Positions 1 through 7,707 of a DNA stretch of 64,000 bases are shown in pieces (positions within the stretch are counted from its first letter, which is position 1; every line of letters starts with the position of its first letter). The stretch is from Terracoccus sp. 273MFTsu3.1. Its GTDB lineage: Bacteria; Actinomycetota; Actinomycetes; Actinomycetales; Dermatophilaceae. The notes below the pieces were generated by a model that did not search any database, was not told the DNA's origin, and saw only the letters and a program-made list of their open reading frames with translations. A program made the position numbers and the translations under genes. The stretch lies in assembly GCF_000383675.1 (NCBI RefSeq), contig NZ_KB911825.1:1-64000 (forward strand), written 5' to 3'.

Positions 1-256
1 GAGCAAACTTTGAACCCGATGAAGGGCTCGAAAACCTGACTGAAGTCGAACAACCAGCTCAAAAAGCTAGAAGTTCAGTTTCAACCAAAGGATAATTCAT
101 CCACAGACCAAACCGTCACCACGCCACTAGAGGACGAAGATCAACCGGCCAGGCCTCGGGACGAGGTAATTGGCATCGATTTTTGACACGCTGTTGAGTT
201 CTCAAGAATCGGACACACACCATCAACCACCTCAACGAGGAGACCTCCGGGGCAAC
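1..256 (-). other. rRNA operon 5' leader (external transcribed spacer), partial
   Basis: Read on the minus strand, this A+T-richer stretch looks like the leader between an actinobacterial rRNA promoter and the start of 16S rRNA. It carries the conserved block TTGAGAACTCAACAGCGTG (minus strand of 187-205), a hallmark of rrn leaders in Micrococcales and thought to be part of the boxA-type antitermination/processing region. The 16S gene itself should begin just left of base 1; no mature rRNA sequence is seen in the window. The open frames that cross this stretch are not credible genes. Confidence 0.85.
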
Positions 257-262
257 CCTTCA

Positions 263-291
263 AACTTACCCGCCGCACCCCACCGAGTCAA
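263..291 (-). promoter_or_regulatory. rRNA operon promoter
   Basis: On the minus strand a -35 TTGACT (286-291) is separated by exactly 17 bp from a -10 TAAGTT (263-268). This is the best sigma70-like promoter in the window, and the surrounding sequence matches the usual actinobacterial rrn promoter arrangement. Transcription should begin near 255-257 and run left into the rrn leader. Confidence 0.88.
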
Positions 292-561
292 ACCACGCTG
301 ACGGGGGCGGAACCTGCACTCCGGAGCGGACCCGACTCGGTCGGTCACTCCGGACACTCGTCAGACCCCGGGACCGGCCAGCTTCGCTCGGTGATCTCTC
401 ACCGCCGCGGTGGCGTCCGTTCCTCCCTGTCGGGCTGACGAAGAGAACAGTAGCCCGGTCCCGCGGGATTCCCCAAATCGCTGTCCTCGCAGCACCACGG
501 AGCGAGGGTGGCCGGTCGGTCGGAGCCTCGGCCGAACCCCCCGGGGCCCCGCGCGCGACGG
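292..561. other. intergenic region upstream of the rRNA promoter
   Basis: About 270 bp lie between the rrn promoter and the end of the thymidine phosphorylase gene. I see no gene, tRNA or convincing second promoter. It probably serves as the upstream region of the rrn promoter and the 3' end of the salvage operon, which is transcribed in the same direction. Confidence 0.5.
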
Positions 562-1851
562 TCAGGAGACCCGGTCGATGACGATCGGGGGCAGGTCCGG
601 CCGCGATCCCTCGGGGGCGATCGTGAAGCCGCCCTCGAGCGCCTCGAGGGCGCGGGTGAACCGCTCCGGCTCGTCGGTGTGGAGGGTCATGAGCGGTTCT
701 CCCCCACGCACGCTCGCGCCGGGCTTGTGGTGCAGCTCGACACCCGCCCCGGCCTGGACCGGGTCCTCCTTGCGCGCGCGCCCGGCGCCGAGGCGCCACG
801 CGGCGACCCCGACCGCGAGGGCGTCCAGCTGGACGAGGACCCCGTCGGCCGGCGCGAGCACGTGGTGGGTCTCCTTCGCCGTCGGCAGCTGCGCGTCGGG
901 GTCTCCCCCCTGGGCACGGATCATCCTTCTCCAGACGTCCATCGCTCGGCCGTCCGCGAGCACGTCGGCCGGGTCCACGTCCGAGCGTCCGGCGCCTGCC
1001 ACCATCTCGCGCGCGAGCGCGAGGGTGAGCTCGACGACGTCACCCGGGCCGCCGCCCGCGAGCACCTCGACGGACTCCCGCACCTCGAGCGCGTTGCCTG
1101 CCGTCAGCCCGAGCGGGGTCTCCATGTTCGTCAGCAGGGCGACCGTGTGCACGCCTGCGTCGGCGCCGAGGCGGACCATGGTCTCCGCGAGCTCGCGGGC
1201 CTGCCCCAGCTCCTTCATGAACGCGCCCGACCCGACCTTGACGTCGAGGACGAGCGACCCGGTCCCCTCGGCGATCTTCTTGCTCATGATGGAGGTCGCG
1301 ATGAGGGGCACGCAGGAGACGGTTCCGGTGACGTCGCGCAACGCATACAGCTTCTTGTCGGCCGGGGCGAGGCCCGTGCCGGCCGCGCAGATGACGGCGC
1401 CGACGTCCTCGAGCTGGTGCATCATCTGCTCGGTGCTCAGGTCGGCCCTCCACCCGGGGATCGACTCGAGCTTGTCGAGCGTGCCGCCCGTGTGCCCGAG
1501 CCCGCGCCCCGACAGCTGGGGGACCGCGACGCCGCAGGCAGCGACGATCGGCGCCAGGGGCAGGGTGATCTTGTCGCCCACTCCCCCGGTCGAGTGCTTG
1601 TCGCTCGTGGGGCGGGACAGCCCCGAGAAGTCGAGCCGCTCACCCGAGCGGATCATCGCGTCCGCCCACCGGGCGATCTCGCGCGGGTTCATCCCGTTGA
1701 GGTAGATCGCCATCGCCAGGGCGGACATCTGCTCCTCGGCGACGGCGCCCCTCGTGTAGGCGTCGATGACCCAGTCGATCTGGGCGTCGGACAGCTCGGC
1801 CCGGTCGCGCTTGGCGGAAATGACGTCTACGGCATCGAAGGCTTCACTCAC
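562..1851 (-). CDS. deoA: thymidine phosphorylase
   Basis: Pyrimidine-nucleoside phosphorylase (429 aa) that splits thymidine or deoxyuridine with phosphate into base and deoxyribose-1-phosphate. The phosphate-binding loop KHSTGGVGDK is at residues 85-94 and the family signature SGRGLGHTGGTLDKLES at about 114-130. Length is normal for the family. Translation most likely starts at GTG 1851. It is the last gene of the leftward nucleoside uptake block, 56 bp after cdd, which fits a role in catabolising imported pyrimidine nucleosides: deamination of cytidine first, then phosphorolysis. It could equally be named pyrimidine-nucleoside phosphorylase (pdp); sequence alone does not separate the two specificities. 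Confidence 0.93.
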   Translation of the reverse strand: MSEAFDAVDVISAKRDRAELSDAQIDWVIDAYTRGAVAEEQMSALAMAIYLNGMNPREIARWADAMIRSGERLDFSGLSRPTSDKHSTGGVGDKITLPLAPIVAACGVAVPQLSGRGLGHTGGTLDKLESIPGWRADLSTEQMMHQLEDVGAVICAAGTGLAPADKKLYALRDVTGTVSCVPLIATSIMSKKIAEGTGSLVLDVKVGSGAFMKELGQARELAETMVRLGADAGVHTVALLTNMETPLGLTAGNALEVRESVEVLAGGGPGDVVELTLALAREMVAGAGRSDVDPADVLADGRAMDVWRRMIRAQGGDPDAQLPTAKETHHVLAPADGVLVQLDALAVGVAAWRLGAGRARKEDPVQAGAGVELHHKPGASVRGGEPLMTLHTDEPERFTRALEALEGGFTIAPEGSRPDLPPIVIDRVS

Positions 1852-1907
1852 GGGACCATCATGTCCCAGCGCCGTCGGTGCCGGAGCACGACCGGGTGCG
1901 GAGGCGT

Positions 1908-2360
1908 TCAGCCCTCGGCGTGACGGAGGTCCTCGGCCCCGAACGCCTGCGGCAGGACCGCCGACATCGGCAGCACTCCCTCAGGGGTCATGAGCAGGCA
2001 CTGGGGCCCGCCGTTCTCCCAGAGGAGCTGTCGGCAGCGGCCGCACGGCATGAGGGCCTGGCCGTCACCACCGACGCAGAACACTGCCGTGAGGCGCCCG
2101 CCGCCGGAGGCGTGCAGGTCGGACACCATGCCGCACTCCGCGCAGAGGGCCACGCCGTAGGCGGCGTTCTCGACGTTGCAGCCGGCCACGACCCGCCCGT
2201 CGTCGACGAGGCCGGCGACACCGACGCGGAACCGGGAGTAGGGCGCGTACGCCCGCTCCATGAGCTCGACCGCGCGCAGGCGCAGCGACTCCCAGTCGAC
2301 CGCGTCGACCGCGTCGGCGGCGTCGGAGGCGCCGGGCCGCGGACTCGTCGTCTCGGCCAC
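1908..2360 (-). CDS. cdd: cytidine deaminase
   Basis: Small homotetrameric-type cytidine/deoxycytidine deaminase (150 aa), producing uridine. Substrate-loop motif CNVENAAYG at about 61-69. Zinc ligands and catalytic Glu are in CAEC (C73, E75) and PCGRC (C106, C109). The chosen GTG start (2360) shares one base with the TAG stop of the upstream permease (TAGTG), typical translational coupling. This leaves an N-terminal extension of about 20 residues containing a short DAVDAVD repeat that the family does not need, so a start slightly downstream is possible. Coupled to a nucleoside ABC importer and deoA. Confidence 0.93.
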   Translation of the reverse strand: MAETTSPRPGASDAADAVDAVDWESLRLRAVELMERAYAPYSRFRVGVAGLVDDGRVVAGCNVENAAYGVALCAECGMVSDLHASGGGRLTAVFCVGGDGQALMPCGRCRQLLWENGGPQCLLMTPEGVLPMSAVLPQAFGAEDLRHAEG

Positions 2361-3628
2361 TAGTGCCCCTCGCCCTTGCGGTAGATCTGCCCGTCGGCCG
2401 CCGGCATGCGCAGGCGCTGCGAGGCGAACGCGAGCACGAGCAGGGTCGTCACGTAGGGCAGCGTGCTGGACAGCTCGGGCGGCACGATGTCGGTCAGGGC
2501 GTACCAGACACCGACGATGACGCCCACGACGAGGGCGATGACGCCCTGCACCACGCGGCCCTTGCGGACGATCTGCCAGATCCCGATGCCGATGAGCAGC
2601 ACGGCGAGCAGCAGGAGGAAGGCGTGGACGGTCGTGCCTCCACCGCGCAGCTGGGCCGCGTCGGTGTAGCCGAACAGCACCGAGCCGGCCATCAGACCGC
2701 CGGGTCGCCAGTTGCCGAAGATCATGGCTGCGAGGCCGATGTAGCCACGACCACCCGTCTGCCCGTCCCGGAAGACGTTGGCCGCCACGAGCGCGAGGAA
2801 GCCACCTCCGAGACCGGCCAGGCCGCCCGAGACGAGGACAGCCAGGAACTTGTAGCGCAGCACGTTGACACCGAGCGACTCGGCCGCCACCGGGGACTCG
2901 CCGACGGAGCGCAGCCGCAGGCCGAAGGTCGAGCGCCAGAGGATGTAGGCCGTCGCGATGAAGAGCAGGACGGCGAGGATCGTCACGACCGACACGTTCG
3001 TGCAGAAGGCACGGAGCACGCCGGCAAGGTCGGAGATGAAGAAGATGTGCTTCTGCTCCAGCTCGCCGAGGGCGTCGGACAGACCCGGGATGCTGATCGT
3101 CGGCAGCTCCTCGAGCGGCGGCGACTGCGTCGGGCCGCCACCCGGGAGGGTGCTGAAGAAGCGCACCGAGAGGTACTTCGCGAAGCCGAGCGCCACGATG
3201 TTGAGCGCCACACCCGAGACGATGTGGTCGACACCGAAGGTCACCGTCGCGATGGCGTGGATGAGTCCCCCGACCGCGCCGCCGATGACCGCCCCGACGA
3301 GACCCCACCACGGGCCGAGGTGGTAGCCGAGGAAGCCGGCTCCCCACGTGCCGAGGATCATCATGCCCTCGAGGCCGATGTTGACGACGCCCGCGCGCTC
3401 GGACCAGAGACCACCGAGACCGGCGAGGGCGATGGGCACGGCGAGTCCGAAGGCCGCGATGAGCAGACCGGACGAGTCGACGTCGTTGGCGCCGGTGACG
3501 ACACGGAGGACCGAGAGCACGAGCACGGCACCGAGGCCGACCCCGACCCACTGGAGCGGGCTCAGGCGGAGCCGGCGCGGGGTGGCGGTGACCTTCTCGA
3601 CGCCGGCGTCCAGACCAGTGACACTCAT
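2360..3628 (-). CDS. nucleoside ABC transporter permease (second permease subunit)
   Basis: Polytopic inner-membrane permease (422 aa) of the branched-chain amino-acid/ribose permease superfamily, similar to NupQ/YufQ-type nucleoside import permeases. About ten hydrophobic segments are visible after a hydrophilic N-terminus of about 25 residues. The loop GLNIGLEGMMILGTWG-like region (here with NIGLEGMM) is typical of this subunit. ATG 3628 overlaps the stop of the preceding permease gene (ATGA). It should pair with the upstream permease and the double ATPase to import nucleosides delivered by the lipoprotein. Confidence 0.9.
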   Translation of the reverse strand: MSVTGLDAGVEKVTATPRRLRLSPLQWVGVGLGAVLVLSVLRVVTGANDVDSSGLLIAAFGLAVPIALAGLGGLWSERAGVVNIGLEGMMILGTWGAGFLGYHLGPWWGLVGAVIGGAVGGLIHAIATVTFGVDHIVSGVALNIVALGFAKYLSVRFFSTLPGGGPTQSPPLEELPTISIPGLSDALGELEQKHIFFISDLAGVLRAFCTNVSVVTILAVLLFIATAYILWRSTFGLRLRSVGESPVAAESLGVNVLRYKFLAVLVSGGLAGLGGGFLALVAANVFRDGQTGGRGYIGLAAMIFGNWRPGGLMAGSVLFGYTDAAQLRGGGTTVHAFLLLLAVLLIGIGIWQIVRKGRVVQGVIALVVGVIVGVWYALTDIVPPELSSTLPYVTTLLVLAFASQRLRMPAADGQIYRKGEGH

Positions 3629-4743
3629 GCCGTCGCTCCTTCCGGGGTGGGGGCATCGGATCTCGTCGCGGACAGCTCCCTCGCCACCCGCTGCTGCTCG
3701 AGGCGCACGTCGGCGCGACGGATCAGCTCGTAGGCGATGACGACGGCGAAGAGGATGACGCCCTGGATGATGAAGACGACCTCGGAGGCGACCCCGGCAC
3801 GGATCTGGAGCGCGTTGCTCTGCACGTCGAGGAACGACCACAGCAGGGCCGCGGCCGCGATGCCGAGCGGGTGGTTGCGACCGAGCAGCGCGATGCCGAT
3901 GCCGGCGAAGCCGAGACCGGCCTGGAACGTCGTGCCGTAGCTGTGGTCCTGGCCGAAGAGCAGTGGCATGCCGATGAGGCCGGCGAGCGCACCCGAGGCG
4001 ATCATCGTCGTGACGACCATGCGCGGCACCTTGACGCCGCTGGCCACCGCCGCGCTCTCGGAGCGACCCGTCGCCCGCAGGTCGAAGCCGAACCGGGTCT
4101 TGTTGATGACGAACCAGTAGAGAACGCCGACGAGGACGGCGAGCAGGATGAGCGTGTAGACCTTGTTGGTCGCGCCGGGGATGAGGCCGAGGCCCGAGAG
4201 CTGCGAGGACTCGGGGATGGGCTTCGTCGAGATCGTGTTGCTGCCCTGCTGCTTGACCGCGACCTTGAGCAGCAGCCACTGCACGACGCCGGTCGCGATG
4301 GCGTTGAGCATGATCGTGCTGATCACCTCGGAGATGCCGCGGCGGATCTTGAGGTAGGCGGCGATGCTCGCCCAGAGGCCTCCCGCGACCATCGCGACGA
4401 CGATGGTCAGGAGGACGTTGAGCGGACCGGGGAACCAGGCCTGGCCCGCGAAGGCCGCGCCGGCGAAGACGGCGACGCGGTACTGGCCGTCGACGCCGAT
4501 GTTGAAGAGGTTCATCCGGAAACCGACGGCGACCGCGACGGCCGAGAGGTAGTAGACCGTGGCGCCGTTGACGATCTGGACGAGCTGGCGCGGCTTGGGC
4601 CAGCTGAGGATCGTCTGCCAGACCTCGACGACCGGGTCGCCGAGGAGCAGCAGGATGGCCGACGTCACGAGGAACGCGACGACGAGCGCGAGCACCGGCG
4701 CCGCGACGGCGAGGAGGAGCTTGCGGGGGCTGAACGTGCTCAT
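3625..4743 (-). CDS. nucleoside ABC transporter permease (first permease subunit)
   Basis: Integral membrane permease (372 aa) of the same superfamily, resembling NupP/YufP. It starts with a short basic N-terminus followed by a long transmembrane segment (about residues 9-34), and the loop FNIGVDGQYRVAVFAG is characteristic. ATG 4743 overlaps the ATPase stop by 4 bp and its own end overlaps the next permease by 4 bp, so the three are one translational unit. Together they form the heteromeric channel of the nucleoside importer. Confidence 0.9.
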   Translation of the reverse strand: MSTFSPRKLLLAVAAPVLALVVAFLVTSAILLLLGDPVVEVWQTILSWPKPRQLVQIVNGATVYYLSAVAVAVGFRMNLFNIGVDGQYRVAVFAGAAFAGQAWFPGPLNVLLTIVVAMVAGGLWASIAAYLKIRRGISEVISTIMLNAIATGVVQWLLLKVAVKQQGSNTISTKPIPESSQLSGLGLIPGATNKVYTLILLAVLVGVLYWFVINKTRFGFDLRATGRSESAAVASGVKVPRMVVTTMIASGALAGLIGMPLLFGQDHSYGTTFQAGLGFAGIGIALLGRNHPLGIAAAALLWSFLDVQSNALQIRAGVASEVVFIIQGVILFAVVIAYELIRRADVRLEQQRVARELSATRSDAPTPEGATA

Positions 4744-6302
4744 CGGGTCTCCTCCGGGCCGGAAGCCGCTCCGGTCATGGCCGCGCCGAGGTCCTCGGCG
4801 GTGACGGTGTCGGGGTCGAAGGTGCCGGTGAGCCGCCCGCGCAGGATCACCTCGATGGTGTCGGAGAGGCCGATCAGCTCCTCGAGGTCGGCCGAGATGA
4901 GCAGGACGGCGAGGCCGTCGCGCCGGGCCTGGCGGATGATGTCCCAGATGCTCGACTGGGCGCCGACGTCGACGCCGCGCGTCGGGTGTGCGGCGACGAG
5001 CACCTTGGGCTGGTGACTCATCTCGCGGCCGACGATGAGCTTCTGCTGGTTGCCGCCGGAGAGCGACCCCGCCTTGACGTTGATCGAGGGCGTGCGGACG
5101 TCGTACTCCTTGACGATCCGCTCGGTGTCGGCCTTGGCCCCCGCGGCGTTGATGATGAAACCGCGGACGTTCGGCTCCTCGGTCTGGTGGCCGAGGATGC
5201 GGTTCTCCCAGAGCGGGGCCTCGAGGAGCAGCGCGTGCCGCTGCCGGTCCTCGGGGATGTAGGCGACACCGGCCTCACGGATCTCGCGCGTGCGCCAGTC
5301 GGAGATGTCCGTGTCGCCGAGGAAGACGAGGCCCGAGGTGGGCTCGCGCATCCCCATGATGACCTCGACGAGCTCGGCCTGGCCGTTGCCCTCGACGCCC
5401 GCGATGCCGAGCACCTCACCCGCGTGGATGGTCAGCGAGATGCCGTCGAGCACGTTGCGGCCGGTTCCGACGCCCGCGAGCACGATGTCCTCGGTGCGCA
5501 GGACGACACGGTCGGTGACCGTGGACTCCTCGGTCTGCGGGGTGGGCAGCTCGGCGCCGACCATGAGCTCGGCGAGCTGGCGCGCGTTGACCGACGACGG
5601 GTCGACGGTGTCGACGGTCGTGCCGCGCCGGATCACCGTGATGGAGTCGGCGACCGAGAGGACCTCGTCGAGCTTGTGCGAGATGAACAGGACGGTCAGT
5701 CCCTCGGACTTGAGCTCCCGGAGGTTGTCGAAGAGCTCGTCGACCTCCTGCGGCACGAGGACCGCTGTGGGCTCGTCGAGGATGATGATCTTGGCGCCGC
5801 GGTAGAGGACCTTGAGGATCTCGATGCGCTGGCGGGCGCCGACCCCGAGGTCGGCGACGAGCGCGTCGGGCTCGATGTCGAGGCCGTAGTCATCGGAGAT
5901 GCGGCGGATCTCGGCGCGGGCGTCCTCACCGATGCCGTGCAGCTTCTCGGCACCGAGGACGACGTTCTCGAGGACCGTGAAGTTGTCGGCGAGCTGGAAG
6001 TGCTGGAAGACCATGCCGATGCCCTCGGCGATCGCGTCGGACGGCGAGTGCAGGTGCACCTCGCGGCCGTCGATCTGGATCGTCCCCTCGTCCGGGCGCT
6101 GGACGCCGTAGAGGATCTTCATCAGCGTCGACTTGCCGGCGCCGTTCTCACCGACGATCGCGTGGACCGTGCCCTTGCGGACCTTGAAGCCGATGTCCTT
6201 GTTGGCCACGACTCCCGGGAAGCGCTTGGTGATGCCTTCCAGCTCGACTGCGTAGTCGGCCCCAGCGGGGGCGGCCGGTCGCTCGGGTGCGGATGCAGTG
6301 AT
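4740..6302 (-). CDS. nucleoside ABC transporter ATP-binding protein (tandem NBD) with no canonical start codon
   Basis: Double-NBD ATPase like NupO/RbsA. The first Walker A is GENGAGKST. The second domain carries LSGGNQQK but a degenerate Walker A (GVEGNGQ), as is usual in this family. Homology starts upstream of the first usable GTG (6209): residues reading ELEGITKRFPGVVANKDI precede it in frame. Between the in-frame stop near 6350 and that region there is no ATG, GTG or TTG. The only codon well placed after a Shine-Dalgarno (GAGGAG, 8 nt away) is ATC at 6302, used here as the start (520 aa). A CTG at 6242 is another option. This may be a rare start, a mutated ATG or a sequence error. Confidence 0.85.
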   Translation of the reverse strand: MTASAPERPAAPAGADYAVELEGITKRFPGVVANKDIGFKVRKGTVHAIVGENGAGKSTLMKILYGVQRPDEGTIQIDGREVHLHSPSDAIAEGIGMVFQHFQLADNFTVLENVVLGAEKLHGIGEDARAEIRRISDDYGLDIEPDALVADLGVGARQRIEILKVLYRGAKIIILDEPTAVLVPQEVDELFDNLRELKSEGLTVLFISHKLDEVLSVADSITVIRRGTTVDTVDPSSVNARQLAELMVGAELPTPQTEESTVTDRVVLRTEDIVLAGVGTGRNVLDGISLTIHAGEVLGIAGVEGNGQAELVEVIMGMREPTSGLVFLGDTDISDWRTREIREAGVAYIPEDRQRHALLLEAPLWENRILGHQTEEPNVRGFIINAAGAKADTERIVKEYDVRTPSINVKAGSLSGGNQQKLIVGREMSHQPKVLVAAHPTRGVDVGAQSSIWDIIRQARRDGLAVLLISADLEELIGLSDTIEVILRGRLTGTFDPDTVTAEDLGAAMTGAASGPEETR

Positions 6303-6323
6303 GGCGACAACTCCTCGTCCGGG

Positions 6324-6343
6324 CCCGGAGTTCGGGCTCCGGG
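6324..6343 (-). promoter_or_regulatory. stem-loop just upstream of the ABC ATPase
   Basis: CCCGGAG (6324-6330) and CTCCGGG (6337-6343) form a perfect 7-bp stem with a 6-nt loop, 20-40 nt before the ATPase start. In the bmp-ATPase spacer it could stabilise the upstream transcript end or limit ATPase translation. Function is inferred only from position. Confidence 0.4.
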
Positions 6344-6424
6344 CAGCAGGTGGTCAGGGCACCGGGCCGGCCGTATCGGGACCGACCCCAGGTCCGGTCG
6401 GACCGACCGGCGGTGCTGGGGACG

Positions 6425-6467
6425 GACACGGCCCGCGACGACGCTACCGCGCCGCACGGGCCGTGTC
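6425..6467 (-). terminator. intra-operon stem-loop after bmp (attenuator or partial terminator)
   Basis: A perfect 11-bp inverted repeat, GACACGGCCCG (6425-6435) against CGGGCCGTGTC (6457-6467), lies about 60 nt downstream of the binding-protein stop codon in the direction of transcription. No U-run follows, so it is more likely a partial terminator or mRNA-stabilising hairpin that keeps binding-protein output above that of the membrane components, a common design in ABC importers. Confidence 0.5.
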
Positions 6468-6524
6468 TCCCCATCAGGGTGTGCTGCAGATGATGGTGCT
6501 GAAGGTGGTGCTGGGTGTGGCTGA

Positions 6525-7595
6525 CTACGGCTTGGTCGGAACCGTGATCTCGCCGGAGATGATCTTCGCCTTGAACCCGTCGAGCTGGCTCTTGATGTCG
6601 TCGACCTTGCCACCGGTCGTCGCGTAGTCGACACCGTTGGCCTTGAGGTCGTAGACCTTGTTGCCCGTGATGTCGGTGCCCGCGGAGGCCGACTTGAGGA
6701 AGTCGTAGACCGCGACGTCGACCTTCTTGATCATCGAGGTGAGGATGACGTCACGCACGTCGGGCGTGGCCGTCAGGGCCTGGTCGGAGTCGACACCGAT
6801 GGCGAGCTTGCCGGCAGCCTTGGCGGCCGTGAAGACACCGCTGCCCGAGCCACCCGCGGCGTGGTAGACCACGTCGGCGCCGCCCTGGTAGAGGCCCTCG
6901 GCGGCCGTCTTGCCCTTGGCCGGGTCGTTGAAGCCCGAGAAGTCCGGCGGCTGCGAGAGGTACTGGCTCTTGACGACGATCGAGGGCTTGGCCGCCTTGG
7001 CGCCGGCGACGTAGCCAGCCTCGAACTTCTTGATGAGGTCGACACCGACACCACCGACGAAGCCGACCGTGTTGGTCTTCGACTTCAGGGCGGCGGCCGC
7101 GCCGACGAGGAAGGAGCCCTGCTCCTCGGCGAAGGTCAGCTGGGCGACGTTGGCGCCGGCGGAGTCGGCGGACGCGTCGTCGATGATCGCGAACTTGACG
7201 TCGGGGTTGGCCTTGGCGACCGTGCCGATGGCCTTGGCGTACGCGAAGCCGACACCGATGACGTGGGTCGCACCCGCGTCGATGAACTGCTGAAGGCGCT
7301 CCTCGGTGGCAGCCTCGCTCTCACCGTTGACCTGCGTGGCCTCCTTGAACTCGACACCGAGGTCGGCCTTCGCCTTGTCGAGGCCCACGGCCGCCGACGC
7401 GTTGAAGGACTGGTCACCACGACCGCCGACGCCGTAGGCGATACCGACGACGATCTTCTTGCCGGCGGCCTGCGTGCCGGTGCTGCCGGCCGAGGTGTTG
7501 CTGCCCGCGGGCGTGTTGTCGCTGCTGCTGCCGCAGGCCGCGAGGCCCAGCGCGGCGGCGGCGACGACGGCCGCGACCTTGGTTGCGTGACGCAA
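6525..7595 (-). CDS. BMP-family nucleoside-binding lipoprotein
   Basis: Extracellular solute-binding lipoprotein (356 aa) of the Med/BMP (PnrA-like) family that binds purine or pyrimidine nucleosides for the adjacent ABC importer. A signal peptide ends in the lipobox LAAC (acylated Cys about residue 21), followed by a Ser/Gly/Thr-rich linker. The mature part starts with KKIVVGIAYGVGGRGDQSFN, the usual first strand with DxSFN. The start is TTG 7595, chosen because AAGGAG lies 6 nt upstream; an in-frame upstream extension would bury the signal peptide. It is followed by stem-loops and then the ATPase. Confidence 0.93.
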   Translation of the reverse strand: MRHATKVAAVVAAAALGLAACGSSSDNTPAGSNTSAGSTGTQAAGKKIVVGIAYGVGGRGDQSFNASAAVGLDKAKADLGVEFKEATQVNGESEAATEERLQQFIDAGATHVIGVGFAYAKAIGTVAKANPDVKFAIIDDASADSAGANVAQLTFAEEQGSFLVGAAAALKSKTNTVGFVGGVGVDLIKKFEAGYVAGAKAAKPSIVVKSQYLSQPPDFSGFNDPAKGKTAAEGLYQGGADVVYHAAGGSGSGVFTAAKAAGKLAIGVDSDQALTATPDVRDVILTSMIKKVDVAVYDFLKSASAGTDITGNKVYDLKANGVDYATTGGKVDDIKSQLDGFKAKIISGEITVPTKP

Positions 7596-7651
7596 GAGGT
7601 GCTCCTTAGATTCCGCGGGGCCGACGACGACATCGGCCCAGATAGCACGGA

Positions 7652-7681
7652 ACTGTAGACCCCGGCACGACAAGATCTGAA
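7652..7681 (-). promoter_or_regulatory. candidate promoter of the nucleoside importer operon
   Basis: On the minus strand TTCAGA (7676-7681) and TACAGT (7652-7657) are separated by 18 bp, about 60 nt before the bmp start. Placement between the amidohydrolase stop and bmp suggests the importer can be transcribed independently of the amidohydrolase. Confidence 0.4.
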
Positions 7682-7707
7682 CGGCTCGGGGGAAGTCGCA
7701 GGAAGTG

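Noticed and set aside
1-560. Protein-coding genes near the left edge
   Set aside because: Open frames here overlap the rRNA promoter and leader and have no recognisable features.
2280-2335. Short tandem repeat of GTCGACCGC-like units at the start of cdd
   Set aside because: Only two to three imperfect units coding for DAVDAVD; explained by low-complexity coding sequence in the N-terminal extension.
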